Of a stretch of 57,504 bases of DNA, positions 9,700-22,300 are shown piece after piece (positions within the stretch are counted from its first letter, which is position 1; each line of letters opens with the position of its first letter). Origin of the DNA: Seison nebaliae (lineage: Eukaryota; Rotifera; Pararotatoria; Seisonacea; Seisonidae). The notes under the pieces were generated by a model. That model ran no database searches, was not told the origin of the DNA, and worked only from the letters and a program-made list of their open reading frames with translations. The translations under genes were made by a program, and so were the position numbers. The stretch spans positions 1 through 57,504 of the forward strand of contig JALJEE010000436.1 of the NCBI GenBank assembly GCA_023231475.1. The letters run 5' to 3'.

Positions 9700-10388
9700 A
9701 ATAAAAGTAATTAAAATTTTTTTAGTTTATCGAGCAGATTTATCTTTAGATGCTTTCCAAATATTTTGTTGTCAATCGAGGTGAGTCTCTCACTTGTCAG
9801 ATTAAAGATAAAAATACTACGAAAATAAATGTCCGCAACACAATAAACATGTCCAAATAAAAAAAGAGTAGGTGGTTGAAATGTGATTGTTATGAGTAGT
9901 GGAATGTATGAAATATATAATTTATTCTATTTCATGATATTATATCATATATTATATCATTCTTCAATTCAAGTTTCATATTCAATGTTCGAAAGTTTCA
10001 TAGAACTTAATATGTATCACGTTAAATTGGGTTCGAATTTAAAACTGAAAAATATCTCATTTTAAGTAGATTGTTAATGATGATAATGGAAATGATTAGA
10101 AGTAAACATTTTTCCAAATGAATTGAGAACGAGTGAAGTGATCGCCTAAATTAATGGATGATAAAATTGAACGGATGAATTATTTTAAGTAAAGAAAATT
10201 TTTTCCAAAATTTTTAAAAATTTTTTTTATTCATTTGCATTATAATCTGAATGATCGATACATTGTTCAAATAGGAAGCCATTTTTGAAAAACAAAAGTT
10301 GAAGCGATATGAATACAGTCTTCGATTGACCAATACAAGTTTTTGAGGTAAAAGAAGGAGAAAAAAACACAAAAAAAAATAAAAGAAA
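9700..10388. other. AT-rich upstream region of the exchanger gene
   Basis: No gene is visible. It presumably contains the promoter of the Na+/H+ exchanger. I could not single out a core element. Confidence 0.4.
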
Positions 10389-12915
10389 ATGAAGCACTTT
10401 CATAAATTATTGTGGATTTTATTTCTTTTCATTAATTGTGTTTCAACCTCCGACGAATCAACGACAACATCATCAATTGAGGAAATTTCAGGAAATGATA
10501 CAAATCATGGAAATGAAACGAGTGAAGTGGAACGATATAAAATTATGCATTTCCATTTCGGTGGAGTGGCAGATCCATATATTATTGTACTTTGGATTTT
10601 AGTGGCATCATTATCCAAATTGGCATTTCATTTGAGTGATCGATTGACAAAGATATTTCCTGAATCATGTCTATTATTGGTTGTTGGATTGGTAGTTGGA
10701 ACGTTTATTTATTTTGCTGACCGAGCCGAAGAGAATTCATATCGATTAACTTTCGATTTATTCTTCTTTTATCTATTACCACCAATTGTCATTGAAGCTG
10801 GATATTTTCTACCTACTCGTGCATTTCTCGACAATTTAGGCACAATTCTTTGGTTTGCTATCGGTAACACATTATTCAATACCCTAACAATCGGTTTCTT
10901 TCTTTACGCGTTAGCTGAAGCTGGTACTTTTGGGAATAATGATGGTTTTGGTCTGTTGGCTTGTCTCACTTTTTCTGCGATCATTTCAGCCGTTGATCCA
11001 GTTGCCGTTATTGCCACATTCGAGGAGGTGCAAGTGAACGATATGTTATACATCATAGTATTTGGTGAGAGTTTATTGAATGATGCCGTTTCCGTCGTAT
11101 TGTATCGAATGTTTAATGAATATGCAAAAATTGGTCAATCCGATATCAAAGTGATTGATGTTTTCGCTGGTATTGGATCATTTTTTGTCAGTTCGATAGG
11201 AGGAGTGTTAGTTGGTGGGGCATATGCGATACTGGTGGGATTCATTACAAAATTCACTTTACATTCACAAATCTTCGAACCATTAATTGTTATGTCTCTC
11301 GCTTATCTCAGTTATTTGACGGCTGAAATGTTGTCATTCTCCGCTATTTTAGCCGCCGCATTTTGCGGATTAATCATGAAACAATATGTCAAATATAATA
11401 TCGCACCAAAATCTCATATTACTCTCACGTACACTCTCAAAATGACAAGTAATGTTATGGAATCCATCATTTTCATGTTTCTCGGTGTATCGACAGTTTC
11501 GAGAGATCACGAATTTAATGCAGCCTTCGTATTTCTTACAATCTTCGCTTGTCTCTTTTTTCGCATACTTGGAGTTCTCATATTTACAGCGATCGTTAAT
11601 CCTTATCGATTGAAACCATTGACTAAAACAGATGTCATCGTCATGTCTTATGGGGGTCTACGTGGAGCTGTGGCATTCGCTTTAGCTACCGTTCTCCAAT
11701 TGAAAGATTTCCCTGCGAAACGTGTTTTCGTTACGGCAACTATTTGTGTAGTATTTTTTACAGTGGTCGTTCAAGGAACAACAATTACTCCTTTAGTGAA
11801 TTATTTGAAAGTTCGAAGGAAAGAAGAATATGAACCCACCATTGGTAATGTATTAAATACACGTCTAATCGATCATGTTATGGCAGGAATTGAAGATATC
11901 GTCGGAATGAGAGGAGAGAATGCCATTCGAGCATATATCCGTCATTATGATAAGAATGTATTCAAACCGATGTTACTTCGAGAGAAGACGAAAGATCGTG
12001 ATGTGAAAATTCTAACGGAATTGGAAGATATCAATTTAAGATTAGCAACAGAAGTTGCAAAGAAGAATGAGAGACCCGATTTCTCACATAATCTTTCATC
12101 TGTTCCAACGTCGTTGAATCTTCAAAATGATGAAGATCATTTAATGAAAATTATTAAAAATCATATGTTCGTTCTCTTCTTTTCCATTCGTTTATCTAAT
12201 CGAACGGTTTTAGTGGAGATATAAGTTTCGAAGAAAATAAAGGTGGAGCAGAGAAAGATTTCCGACGTTATCGAACCAATTCCGTTGTGGAAACATCGTT
12301 ACCACCACAACGTATTCTCGAACAATCATTACTTGATCCTAGAAAACGAGTTTCTCATTTTTGAAATTTATTCATTTTTAAAATTTTCAAAAAATTTTTG
12401 TTTCTTCGTCTAGCTCGTTTTTCAACGTCGTGGAACTGTCGTTGAATTGAACGATAATTTAGCATCGCCAATTCATCATCATGAAAGAATGTGGCTACGA
12501 AGATTTCTTAACACAGAAGACCATTTCCCACAATCCATACGAAATAGTATGAGAGTCACTGAAAGGAGAGCTCATTTAAGTTAGTCAAATATTTAATCTC
12601 ATGTAAAATAATGCAAATTTTCCTTTTAGTACATCTTTCGTTTTTGAATGATTTCCTTTTTAACGAGATCGCTTCTGATTTTCCATTATAAAATTTTATA
12701 AAATATTTTTCGTCTTGTCATCTAATCTTCTTGTTCTAATGTCACTTTCTTTCTTTGAAGAAGACCGATCGAACACAACAAGAATACCTTATAATGAAGA
12801 TCATTTTGGAGGGAGGAATTTACGAAATCGTAGTTCAAAAGGCAACGGTCGACTACGGTCCATTACTGGAGGTATGTTTAGGAAAAGAAGCGAAAGTACA
12901 AATTCTCGAAAATGA
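10389..12915 (+). CDS. Plasma-membrane Na+/H+ exchanger (NHE2/3/5-like)
   Basis: Four exons (10389-12166, 12214-12349, 12414-12579, 12761-12915) join in frame to 744 residues. A signal peptide (1-20) is followed by an N-glycosylation-rich segment and then about 12 membrane spans. Diagnostic blocks match animal NHEs: PYIIVLWILVASL (63-75), the amiloride-region FFFYLLPPI (125-133), AVDPVAV (201-207), the transport-site GESLLNDAV with Glu-227 and Asp-232, and YGGLRGAVAFAL. The cytosolic tail is basic, as in family members regulated by CHP and calmodulin. It exchanges external Na+ for internal H+. Closest in layout to vertebrate NHE3 and insect Nhe2-type proteins. A second possible acceptor at about 12630 would give a different short C-terminus (see findings). 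Confidence 0.92.
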
Positions 12916-13073
12916 GAAGTGACTCTTTTAGTGACTCAAATTCAAATTTGAGTTGTGCTTTTTATTTTGGTGCTAATTTTATTATTTTTCTCCCATTTCT
13001 ATGCATTTCCATTCTAATTCCATTACTTTTATTCCTTAAAAAATTATTTAATTTATTTAAAGAATATTCTCAT

Positions 13074-13757
13074 TTATAAAATAACACAAGTTTTCATTTC
13101 ATTTGTTGACGTCAAATTATCGGGTAAACTTACCGTATCGTAATCATTTTTTTCTTTATGGTAATTTATAGTCATTTGGATTCGTTTCTTTTTTACTGAT
13201 TTGACATTTTTCGTCTCTCGTAAATTTAATGATTTCGTTCCTTCTTTCTTCTCCATTGACTTATCGTTCTCCAATTTTTGATACTGAGGAATCGGTTGCA
13301 AATTACTCAGTATGGCTGGTTGGGATGATAATCGATAAGGCGTTTTCGATATCTGCTGTGCAGTCAGATGAATGTTGTTTGTTGTATTTCTGTTTTCCGG
13401 TTTGTTGATTGGAGGTAATCGGATTGTTCGAATACTTTTCACTGGTTTGATGGTGGGATCGTCAATATCTTCAAGAAAACTACCAATTTGTGATTTGTGC
13501 AAGTGATGATTGATGGTTTGATTCGATAATTTTGATTGTATTTCATTCCGAAGAATATGAATAGTTGGAAATTTAGATTTCTTTAAAATACTTTTCTTCT
13601 GACATTTCTTAAGAGGAATATTCTCTATTGATTGTAATCGATTATCTAATTCGTTATAGTTTGTTACGGAAATTTTTTCAGAGGAAAATTTTACTGATCG
13701 TTCATTAACGTCGAAAGAATTAAGAGATTTACTTGTTAATCGATCAAATGTTTTCAT
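13074..13757 (-). CDS. Disordered protein with C-terminal CaaX box and PP1-docking-like motifs
   Basis: A single frame of 227 codons starts at the ATG at 13757; codons further upstream in the frame lack an ATG. The protein is hydrophilic, with Lys/Asn/Ser/Thr-rich composition and no folded domain that I can see. It ends in CVIL, which fits a CaaX box; Leu at the last place favours geranylgeranylation. Two short motifs resemble protein phosphatase 1 docking sites: RSVKF (20-24, RVxF type) and SILK (56-59, within KKSILKKSK). A prenylated PP1 regulator is therefore possible but is an inference from short motifs. The gene is tail-to-tail with the exchanger gene, 158 bp apart. Confidence 0.55.
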   Translation of the reverse strand: MKTFDRLTSKSLNSFDVNERSVKFSSEKISVTNYNELDNRLQSIENIPLKKCQKKSILKKSKFPTIHILRNEIQSKLSNQTINHHLHKSQIGSFLEDIDDPTIKPVKSIRTIRLPPINKPENRNTTNNIHLTAQQISKTPYRLSSQPAILSNLQPIPQYQKLENDKSMEKKEGTKSLNLRETKNVKSVKKKRIQMTINYHKEKNDYDTVSLPDNLTSTNEMKTCVIL

Positions 13758-14838
13758 TAAAACCAAATTAGCGATCTGTCAATTCTCCAGTCATTCAATT
13801 CACATTCCTTGAAAGTGTGTCCACCTACCAAGAAATAATAAGAGATCATTCATAGTATTTCTACTTCATGAAGTGTTCTATTTATTTCTTGTTATCGTTT
13901 CCATAACAACGAGTATAACATTTACTTAAGGTCGATGGTGTATGTGGAATATGTGAGGCAATTCCATCGAATATGTTTTCTAAGGAAAAAAATGGAAAAT
14001 AATTGTTCCTAGAAAAATAACAAGAGTTCTTGTGATATTTCATTCATGATTCCACATATCAATTTCCCTTTTCAGAACCATATTGAATATTGACTTTATC
14101 TTTTAATTAGAAATAGTTTAAATTTACTTTCTATAAATAATCGTTAATGCAAATTGATGGTGATTGTACGACACTTGCCTAGTTATTATTCTGCTTTCTG
14201 ACATGTTTCAACAACCATTCTCAATATAAGTCGTATGATATACATACATATCTTATTCCAAAATATTATAGAATTATCGATAAACGACACAAGTAAAATT
14301 GGTCACGTTCTCCAAAATATATTTCCGATCTCAAATAACATTAATGAAATTAACTGAAGGTTCATATGGAAAAAGTTATTAATTTTTTAAATTTCGATTA
14401 TGTCGTCAAGTAAAACATTTTAAAGGAATCGAACTTGATGAAGTAGCATATTGTATTGATAGAATAATAAAAGCATTTATTTCTAATTAATACACACGTG
14501 GACTCATTTATCATTGCACACATATCGTATGATATGAGAAGAATGAAAATCAGAAATTGTTGTACGGATTTTTTTGTTGGTGAATTGGAAATAAATAAAT
14601 ATCGATGATTTTAAAGTGAAAATAAGGAAAAGTTTAAAAAGAATTGAAATGGAAATTGAAATGATAATGAAATTATAATAAAATATAAATTTTTCTGAGA
14701 GAATAAATAACTGAATTGTTTGTCCAAATGATGAATAAAAGATAGTTATTATCTCTTAGAAATCATTGTGAAATTGAGAAATATATTCCTGATCTTCATT
14801 TGATTTTTAATTGAATTTTTTTCTTAATTGAAATGAGT
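13758..14838. other. Intergenic stretch, nothing recognised
   Basis: The stretch is AT-rich and lacks long frames. It contains the presumed promoter of the CaaX gene and the downstream flank of the small heat shock gene. No repeats or RNA genes are seen. Confidence 0.5.
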
Positions 14839-15262
14839 TTAAGTTCTGTGATCTGATTTGAACGGAGCTTCCACATATAAATTCAATCCATCTGACGACA
14901 ATCTGGCGCCTAATTCATCACTATTCGCATATGTTGGCAATTTGGAACGATGTTCCATTCGAGATTCACTAGCCACACCAGTCTGAGATTTATTACTTGC
15001 AGCTCTCACAATTACCACGTCATTACCTTCCAAATTGACCGAGATGGTGTTCGGGTCAAATCGACTGATCTCTATTGTCATTACACTCTTCTTTTTAACA
15101 AGATCATCTTCAAATTTCGGCATCGGTGGTACTGGTGATGTTGGCGATTTGTGAGAAGAAGATGATTGTTGTTGTTGTTGTTGTTGTTCGTTCGAAGAAA
15201 TTTGGACATCTGATGGACGTGTTGGCGTTTCGACTGTCATACCTGAAATATATTTCTGATTT

Positions 15263-15294
<32 letters not shown>

Positions 15295-16685
15295 ATGATA
15301 ATTCGATGATGCAGATGAAGAGATTGGTGTGGACAATATGAATGATGATTCTTGTTTGGGGAAGTTTATCGATTTTGGCTGAGAAAAATGATCCTGATGA
15401 TGACGTTGTTGTTGTTGTTGTTCGGCTTGATGATGTTCATATGACGATTGATATTTATTATTCGTGTCATATGTTGAACGATATTGATTATTATGATGTT
15501 GTTGTTGTTGCTGTTTAAAACGATCCTCATCTGCAAATGTGACAGATTTCGATGATTGCGGTGAGTCCATATGGTGGATAGCAGTCGGTTGAGAATGAAC
15601 CGATGATTGTGAGGGAGCGATAGCTGGAGGTGATGAATATTCGATTGAATTCTCATGTTTTTCCACTTCGATGACAAGCGCACCTTCGTCAGTGATACGC
15701 CAATGCATTTTATTCGGATCTGCACTAGATGGTAAATCGAATGATTTTGATAATTCTTTCTTCGAATATGATTCTTCACTTCCTTTAACAAATCTTAGTA
15801 ATACTAATAAAACAATTAGTTTAACCTTCAATGTGAGATCCTCGTACGAGAAGAGTTCTTCCTTGAATTCGTACGTCCAAATCTTTCGGATGAAAACCAA
15901 ACACGTCAATGACCACACGATATGCGATCTCTTTCCCCTCAGTTAACGTTCCTTTTACATGTTCGTTCGTTACATCAGTTGCTTGTGTACGATCGGAGGA
16001 AACTAAAATTTATAAAAAAATTAAATTTTACAAAATTTAAATTTAAACGTGCGGGTATAATCGTTTGACGGAAATCGGGAGATTTGAAATCAGGCATTAC
16101 TGGGAAGTTCATTGGAGTGATCATCGGTTGTAACGGTTGTAGCGGTTGTAACGCCGGTAATTGTGCCATCGGTTGCAAAGGAGCGATTGGTTTGAAAGGT
16201 AAATGTGGTTCAATTGGCGCTCCATTTTTTGTTGAAGAATGATATTCCTCTATTATCCAAAAAAGTTATGAATAAAATAAGAGAAACTATTCTAAACTAT
16301 GATATGTTTTTGTTCGGCTTCCATCTGGATTTTTGCGTTCACTACTATTCTCACTCATAGTTGTGCCGGGTCCACTCGGGAATTGTGGTTCGGGTATGCT
16401 CGTAAAATTATGTGGAGCGCCAGCGAATTGTAAACGTGGAAATTCATGTCGACGTCGAAATGGTGAAAATAAATCTTGATCGTTAAATTGCTGACTTAAT
16501 CTTGATGGAGGAGTAATCCAAAAGTCGTCAAATGGCGAGTCTAAGAATTGGACAGGTGAACGTCTTTGCAAGCTGTTGGCTAATGGTATGCTTCTTTGCA
16601 TACTTGATGGATTGACACCGCCACCTGAACTAGTTTTTGAAGATTTCGTAGAATAATGATAACTAGAATGTGAATTTTGACTCAT
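14839..16685 (-). CDS. Small heat shock protein with two alpha-crystallin domains
   Basis: Four exons (16685-16298, 16249-16049, 16002-15826, 15782-14839) join to 569 residues. The ATG at 16685 is the first in frame. The N-terminal 200 residues are Ser/Pro-rich and disordered and include a short LQPLQPLQPM repeat. Domain 1 (about 215-300) reads YRVVIDVFGFHPKDLDVRIQ, then a beta-sandwich ending DEGALVIEVEKH. Domain 2 (about 486-560) has the strand block MTIEISRFDPNTISVNLEG and ends LSSDGLNLYVEAP, the usual last strand. The linker between the two (about 305-480) is rich in Gln/His with several CAA-coded Gln runs. Small heat shock proteins bind unfolding proteins without ATP. No C-terminal IxI motif is present. 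Double-domain members are known from flatworms. Confidence 0.82.
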
Positions 16686-19352
16686 AATTAAAGGAATCTG
16701 CAGCAATATTCAGAAGAGATGATCATATGCTGATTTATTAGATGGAAAATAATTAAAATTTATTTGAAAAATATAAGAAATCTCTCGAGGGAAAATTAGT
16801 AGAAATGAAGAATTATTCATACAATTCCAATGGGAACGAAGAAGGAAAGATAAAGACAAAAGAATTGTTGAGATGGAAACGCTACACATTCGGTGGAATG
16901 GCAATCGGGTACTTTTTATTAAAATTTTAATTTAATGCAATCGATCAATCTGTATATAAACAGTTACATGAAGAAATGAAAAAGATCATAATGTACTCTA
17001 ATTATAATTGGGGAAATGTTGTAAATGAGAAAAAAGAGAACATTCCATTCCACATTTTATTTTTGTTCAATTCTTCGAAATGGACTAAAATAGAATTTAT
17101 GTAACATCATATATGTCTGTTAACATATATTCTCACTTTGAAAAATTACTTTTTTTTTATTTTATGACTAATAAATTATCTTTTTCATTAATTCATTAAA
17201 CATTCTCATTCCTCCATCTTTATCATCGATATACATATAGAAAATAGTTTATCTATATTTGATACAAATATTATTCATTGAATTACTTCCATGGAATATT
17301 ATTCGAATTTGAAGAGAAACTTCCAAATTACACCAGCACAAATAACTTCAGTTGAGTTGTCGAGACTAATATAATTTCGTTTATCTCTGCACCAACTTCG
17401 ATAACCTTCGAGAATTCGCAATTGAAATTAAAAAAAGAAGAAAGAACTCTGAAAGTTTTAGAGATAACACGTTTCTTTCATATAGTGTTGATTAAATATA
17501 AATAAATTGGAAACGAATGACCAAGAGTGATGGGTGAAATAAAATGATAAAATATGGGGAGAAATAATGTTGCTTCACTTTTCTCAGTAAGACTACCTTA
17601 AATAGAAAACTCAATTAAGAAACTGTTAGAAAATTTCTAGAAAAGAGAGATCCATCCTACATTCAACTATCTGTCCGATCGATTACCCCCTTACCAAAAA
17701 GAAAAAAATGAATAGTATTCGTCAATCATTTGATTCTGGTGGAAAGGCAGTGATGGTAAAAGACCTTAATCAACATGAATCAACATTTGAAAATATTTTT
17801 CTTCTTTTTTCTTACTAGCTCATTATTATTCCTTCGAAATTTCCATTCTCTTTTCTTCCTGGTTGGGCCGACTCTTCTGTGAATGGTCTATGTTCATTCC
17901 CGTTTATCATACAATCACCATCTTCAAAAGTATTTGGTTAGATAGATCGTCAATGTCGGTATTTTGTCGACTTTCACTTGAAATTGCATCACCATCATTA
18001 TCAATCTCTTTCTATCTTTCTTCGTCTGGTCCGGTCCTAGTTCTTTGTTCGAATAAATCATTTCAACCTTGACGATTTTTATTTGGAGTCTCTTTCTCTT
18101 TCTCTCTCTCTCTATGTGCGTTGTATCTCTCCTGAAACACATTCACACTTTATGATATTCATTGTTTCTATGTTAGTTCATTCGACGTTTTAACGATGAG
18201 GGAGAAGATATATAAATAATGACGGTGATGATGATTATTGTAATGATGTTATTTTTGGTAATTTTGTTCATGACGATGACTCATGAACAAACGAATACAT
18301 TGAGTTATCTATCAAACAGATTATATAACAATTAAAGTTTCATTATTTTACTTAACTATTTAATTTGGGACTATCGGTAAAATTAGATGTCGATACATTT
18401 TATGGAGATAGAGATTCACATCCTATCTCTATCGATTATGTTTTATTGCGTAAATGTTTTTATTGATTTGAGTTATATAAAACTATATATTAAAATTATA
18501 AACTTCATATGGATACATATAGCCATGATTGATGCCCATACAGATTACCATCACTTACTTTGTGTTTCGTGTGTAACTCCCATTCATTTAACTACCATAT
18601 CTGGCACGTACAAGGCATAACGTTCGAGGATGATTCATTCTTTCTTTTCAACAAACAAAAAGTAATAATAAATACTATTAATGGAATCAATAATAAGAAG
18701 AAATTCTTCTTAATCTCTTCTCAATGAATGTTAATGAACTTACTTAAATTAGTGCTGTGACTTACGAACACAAAGTTGTACGTAATTTCGTCTGTATATT
18801 CTCTGTAAATCTATGTTTCCTCCTCTATTATTCCATACGCCATTCCATTCCATTTCTTCTTCTTCATTATTCATTAGACCCATCAGAATGAGTTATTCCG
18901 GTGAAGGCAACCTTAATTCCAAGCAATTTGACATATAATAAAAAAATAATCATCAGTTTGTGCCATTTGTCATGAATATTATTCGATAACCGTAAAACTT
19001 CATTTACATCTGTCCACTTCGAAATTGCACCAACAAAAATTTTGACAATCAATATTGTGTGAAGAAAAGAAATTTTAAATATTTTAGAATAAATTGAAGA
19101 ATTATAAAATAAAATTTTTATTTAAAAAATTATTCAATTCTGTTTTGAAAACGTCATTCAAAATCATTCAAAAATATTTATAATAAAAATCATTCAAGTT
19201 ATTTCATGTTTAATTACACAATTAATAATTTCGATGAATCAATCACATCAATCAATGATTCAGGTAGCTATTGTATAATTATCATATGTCGGATGATGAT
19301 CTATTATAATGATACTGTTAAAAAAGATGAAAGGAGAAATCGAGTTCAATAT
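16686..19352. other. 2.7-kb intergenic stretch
   Basis: No gene is recognised on either strand. Frames here are short and have biased AT-rich composition, with simple runs such as TTTCTCTTTCTCTCTCTCTC near 18090. It separates the 5' end of the small heat shock gene from the 3' end of the Flamingo gene. Confidence 0.5.
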
Positions 19353-22300
19353 TTATACATCACATCCATTATTAATAAAATTTAGATGAGGTATCATCGT
19401 TTCTGTTGATGAGCGTCGTTGAGGAGAATTAGGTAAATGGAACGAATCTGAATCAGTTGTTGAACTATCGATATTCAAAATTTCTTGTTGTTGACGTGCA
19501 TAATTAGCCCTCGATAATCGTTTCGTTGCTAATCGACCACTTGGAGAGATTTGTGTTAAATCAGAAGCAAATCGTACTTCAATTGGTTGAGATAATGACG
19601 ATTTCGATCCTGTTAATGTTGCTGTTATATTATGTGACGACTGTTCATCAAATACCGCTTCATAATTCCTACATTTCCTTTGTGATCGATATTTGGAAGC
19701 GGAAGACGATGTTGTTGAAGACATTCCAAACGCACCAGTTGTTACAGCAGAACAATTCAATTGATTCGATTGATCGATCCAAGGAGAATTTAAATATTCT
19801 TCCGATCGATTCAATTTTTTCGCTAATTCCGATAACGGTGTCAATCTGGTGGCTGGTTGACCATTTCTATGATTCTGAGAGAATCTGATATTTTTGTCAG
19901 GTGTCATATTCATTTTTGATGCATTTTGTTTCACCGAATTCATCGGTGTCACTGCATCGAATGGAAGTGATTGATTAAATGTATCGATTCGATCAATGGT
20001 CGATCGATGATCACTATTTCTTTCGATTGTATGACGATTGATTAAACGATTCGGTTGAGCATATGAAGAAGAGTTTGCATTGTTTATGGCACGAATAGCT
20101 GCAACTTGTAACGTTGAACTTGAATCATTTTTCGTCGGATATTTCTTGTCGATTGTGGTGATGGAATTAATGGAAGATGCAATGGTATCACGACGATTTG
20201 GTGATAGAACTATATTTCTTGCTAATTTCATCTCTCCGTTTCGACGTGATGTTTGTTTTATTTGATTATATGGATGTTCGTATGAATTATGATTGTAATG
20301 CATTTGAGGTACGACCGATGCGGTTATTTGTTGATTTATCGATTTCTTATAATCATCACCCTCATAATAAACATTTGAAAGCTGATTAAAGAATGATGTG
20401 GATTGTTGTTCTTGTTCACCTTCTCGATTTTGACCCTCATGATTATTTGCTGGATTATATTGATAATTGTTTCCATCCGGATGATCTAACATCATCATTA
20501 AATCTTCTTCTGGTGGTGTAGCTGTACGATCATTAGATACTTGTGTTTCATCATTCGATAAAGATGAAACATAATAATCATCAGATACTACTCGTAATTT
20601 GGCTGCTTCACTCAAATTGATGGAATAATTTGGATGTGGAAGATAATTTTTCGTCATTTCATCTTTCCTCTCATTCGATATATGATTGAAGTTCGAACGA
20701 TTACCATTGGAATAATATGATGGTTTAGATGTATTTCTTCTTTTCTTGAAACATTTCCTCAATTCTCTATTGCAAAGACCAGTGGTGAAATGAGTAGAGA
20801 GACATGTGTAATACCAAATCAATCTTGATCTCGACAAACGATTCGACCACAAATCAAAAATCATATGAATAATTGTTAGAATGACAATGACGGATATATA
20901 CCAGAATTTCGACGTGAATACCTTATAATATCCATTCTCATTCGAATATTGTTGTTGTTGACTATTTTTCGACGAGAGGATCATAGTGATGATCATAAGA
21001 ATATAAAGAAGTAGAAGAATTAAATAATTCTTTCCGATATTCATCAATTTCAATTTATTATCATTCTCTTTATCTGTCGTACGTTTTCCTTTAACATATA
21101 AAATACATATAATGATCAATGAGACGAGCGAGAACAAAAGAATTGGAATGATAATTGTTAAATTATATAATGATAATCCAATCGAATCTAATGATGATAA
21201 AGTAATATTGGAGATAGGAAAGAATGGAATTGAAAGATGATTATTATTAGGATACTCATCTCGATTCACTAAAAAACAAATAATTGAATAAATTAGAGGA
21301 AGAAGAAATATGAAGAATAATAAAATCATTATTGATCTCTTCTTATCATCCAATTTCTTTTCATTCTCATTAATTTCATTCTTTTTCGCTTTTTGTTGTT
21401 GTTCTTGTTGTTGTTGTTGATTATCTTTCTCATTACTTATTGATAAGGGAGTTGTAGTGATGGTTGAGGGAGTTGCTGATGATGAAGTAATTGAGAATGT
21501 CTCACAATGATTTGTAATCGTCGTCAAATAATAAACGAGAATGATTTCGATAAAAATCCAAATAAATATCGAAATTAAAAAATAATGTAACAATATCGTA
21601 ATAATGAGATAAATATATTTCATCCAAATATTATCATGATGATTATGAACAGAAATTATTGATGTATCAATGAACAAATAAAACAAGATTGATATGAGAA
21701 AATATCTCAATAAATAAATTCGAATTGACATCGGTTCAAATTTCATTTGTGATTTCTTCCCAGAATTTATGGAATTCGTTCCAAGAACCTTATTCAAAAT
21801 CAGACTGATAACAAACAAGATGAGAGAACAAATACAACCAATCACTAAAATGACAAAATCCAACAAGAAATTCTCACTAATTTCCAATGGACTTTGATTC
21901 CATGAAATAATTCCAATCAATAAGAATGGTGTAGCAGATCCGGATGAATATTGTTGACGATTTGGATTGTCGGTAAAATTCTCTCGAAATATTTTTGAAT
22001 TATCTTCTATTTTACATTTACATTGAATTGATATCGATAAATTATTGGATGGTAAAAATTTGATATTAGAAATCTTTTCAATTTCACATTTCTCCTTATT
22101 CCATTTCATCGATTTCTCATTCCAAATTCCACAATTGATAAATTGTTCCATGTCCTTCCTCCAACTATTCATCGGAGAATTAATGTGAATTGATGAATAA
22201 GATTGAATAGTCCTTGAATGATTCATGAAAATATTCTGCCATGGAGATGGTATGACGATATCATGAAATTTTACTTTTACTAATAATCGTTGCCAATCAA

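Noticed and set aside
15126-15341. Val-rich frames on the plus strand over the heat shock gene
   Set aside because: They are the antisense of CAA-coded Gln runs in the real minus-strand exon.
17863-18142. Overlapping frames around 18 kb
   Set aside because: Short, on both strands, over CT-rich simple sequence, with no recognisable protein features.
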